A DNA stretch of 64,000 nt. Source: Flavipsychrobacter sp. (lineage in GTDB: Bacteria; Bacteroidota; Bacteroidia; Chitinophagales; Chitinophagaceae). Within the stretch, counting starts at the first letter, position 1, and each line of letters begins with the position of its first letter. The notes beneath the pieces were generated by a model. The model ran no database searches and was not told the origin of the DNA. It saw only the letters and a program-made list of their open reading frames with translations. This document shows positions 63,466 through 64,000 of this stretch, in pieces. The position numbers and the translations under genes were made by a program. The stretch spans positions 1 to 64,000 of the forward strand of contig JANINW010000006.1 in assembly GCA_024508935.1 (NCBI GenBank), written 5' to 3'.

Positions 63466-64000
63466 ATGATAACCGGTATCAAACACATCATATTCGACCT
63501 GGGCGGGGTATTATTAAATATAGATTATTCATTAACTGAGCAAAGCTTCGTAGCTCTTGGCATTGAAAATTTTCCACAGTTATATTCTCAGCTGAAGCAA
63601 ACCAGCCTGTTCGATGATCTTGAGACAGGCAAAATTGACACGGAACACTTCCTTAGTGAACTGGCAAAAATATCGGGGCAAGATCTGCAACACCACCAGC
63701 TAACCGGAGCCTGGAATGCAATGCTACTGGACTTCCCGTTGAGGCGCCTGCAAATATTGCAGCAACTGCGCCTGCATCATGATCTTATATTGCTGAGCAA
63801 CACCAACGAGATACACGAAGCTGCTTTTAATAAGATACTGATGGATACACATTCCATTCCCAACATAGGTGTGTTTTTCGATAAGGTGTACCTCTCGCAC
63901 AGGGTAGGCATGCGCAAGCCGGATACAGAAATCTTCCAGAGAATACTGGATGATACCGGCTTTAAACCGGAACATACCCTGTTCATAGATGACAGCCCCC
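63466..64000 (+). CDS. HAD-superfamily hydrolase (HAD-IA), 3' end outside the window
   Basis: The first 178 residues are present. Motif I 'IIFDLGGVLLN' (nucleophile Asp), motif II 'LLSNTNE', motif III 'GMRKPD' (Lys) and the start of motif IV 'FIDDS' are all visible, with an alpha-helical cap between I and II. The group resembles YihX-type sugar-phosphate phosphatases, which act on alpha-glucose-1-phosphate or related small phosphates in the cytoplasm. The gene is cut by the window end. Confidence 0.9.
   Translation, partial: MITGIKHIIFDLGGVLLNIDYSLTEQSFVALGIENFPQLYSQLKQTSLFDDLETGKIDTEHFLSELAKISGQDLQHHQLTGAWNAMLLDFPLRRLQILQQLRLHHDLILLSNTNEIHEAAFNKILMDTHSIPNIGVFFDKVYLSHRVGMRKPDTEIFQRILDDTGFKPEHTLFIDDSP

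Overview
The window looks like ordinary chromosome from a Bacteroidota bacterium, most probably of the Chitinophagaceae or a close Chitinophagales relative. The signs are the many TAnnTTTG -7 promoter boxes, A/C-rich leaders before ATG, C-terminal type IX secretion (T9SS) sorting domains, Bacteroidota-type families (HmuY, TlpA with a DUF4369-like N-terminus, DUF2851, DUF2911, plant-type glutaminyl cyclase), an atpD-atpC pair separate from the other ATP synthase genes, and a crtZ-crtY(cd)-carH carotenoid locus. There is no phage, insertion sequence, CRISPR array or rRNA. One tRNA is present.

Layout. 1-2.6 kb: small secreted or surface genes, with three copies of an unusual phased GTTAA operator. 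2.7-7.9 kb: pyrD, a TerC-type membrane protein and secreted proteins, two of them with T9SS tails. 7.9-15 kb: dnaA, a 5'-nucleotidase split into two genes, nhaA, a B12-type radical SAM protein, and a 26-codon ORF behind a fourth phased operator. 15-24 kb: dnaJ-grpE, a FtsX-like permease with a FemAB-like transferase, and atpD-atpC. 24-34 kb: envelope and transport genes (lysozyme-like protein, HmuY, TlpA, TMEM175-type channel, SemiSWEET) and an operon joining a PIG-L deacetylase, a 34-residue membrane peptide and a sodium:solute symporter. 34-40.4 kb: pyrF, lipA, OsmC, and a HipA-like kinase overlapping a DUF3037 gene. 41-51 kb: glutaminyl cyclase, amidase, LptD-like protein, AlgX/AlgJ-like SGNH protein and a 2-oxoacid dehydrogenase E2. 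51-54 kb: a visibly AT-richer pair, a GH16 glucanase and a surface protein. 54-58 kb: fhs, a CDGSH protein and others. 58-63.2 kb: a carotenoid cluster that probably makes zeaxanthin-type xanthophylls under a B12 photoreceptor (CarH type) and an ECF sigma factor. The end holds a tRNA with anticodon CAT and a truncated HAD phosphatase.

The least explained signal is the operator. Four promoters carry GTTAA-like hexamers at 11- and 22-bp steps, ending 37 or 38 bp before a -7-like box. They precede a truncated gene at the left edge, a small (perhaps broken) gene at 393, a secreted beta-rich protein at 1207-1752, and the 26-codon ORF next to the radical SAM gene. The geometry resembles LytTR-type activator sites and suggests one regulon of small or surface products. 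Functions are read from motifs by eye; no database search was run.
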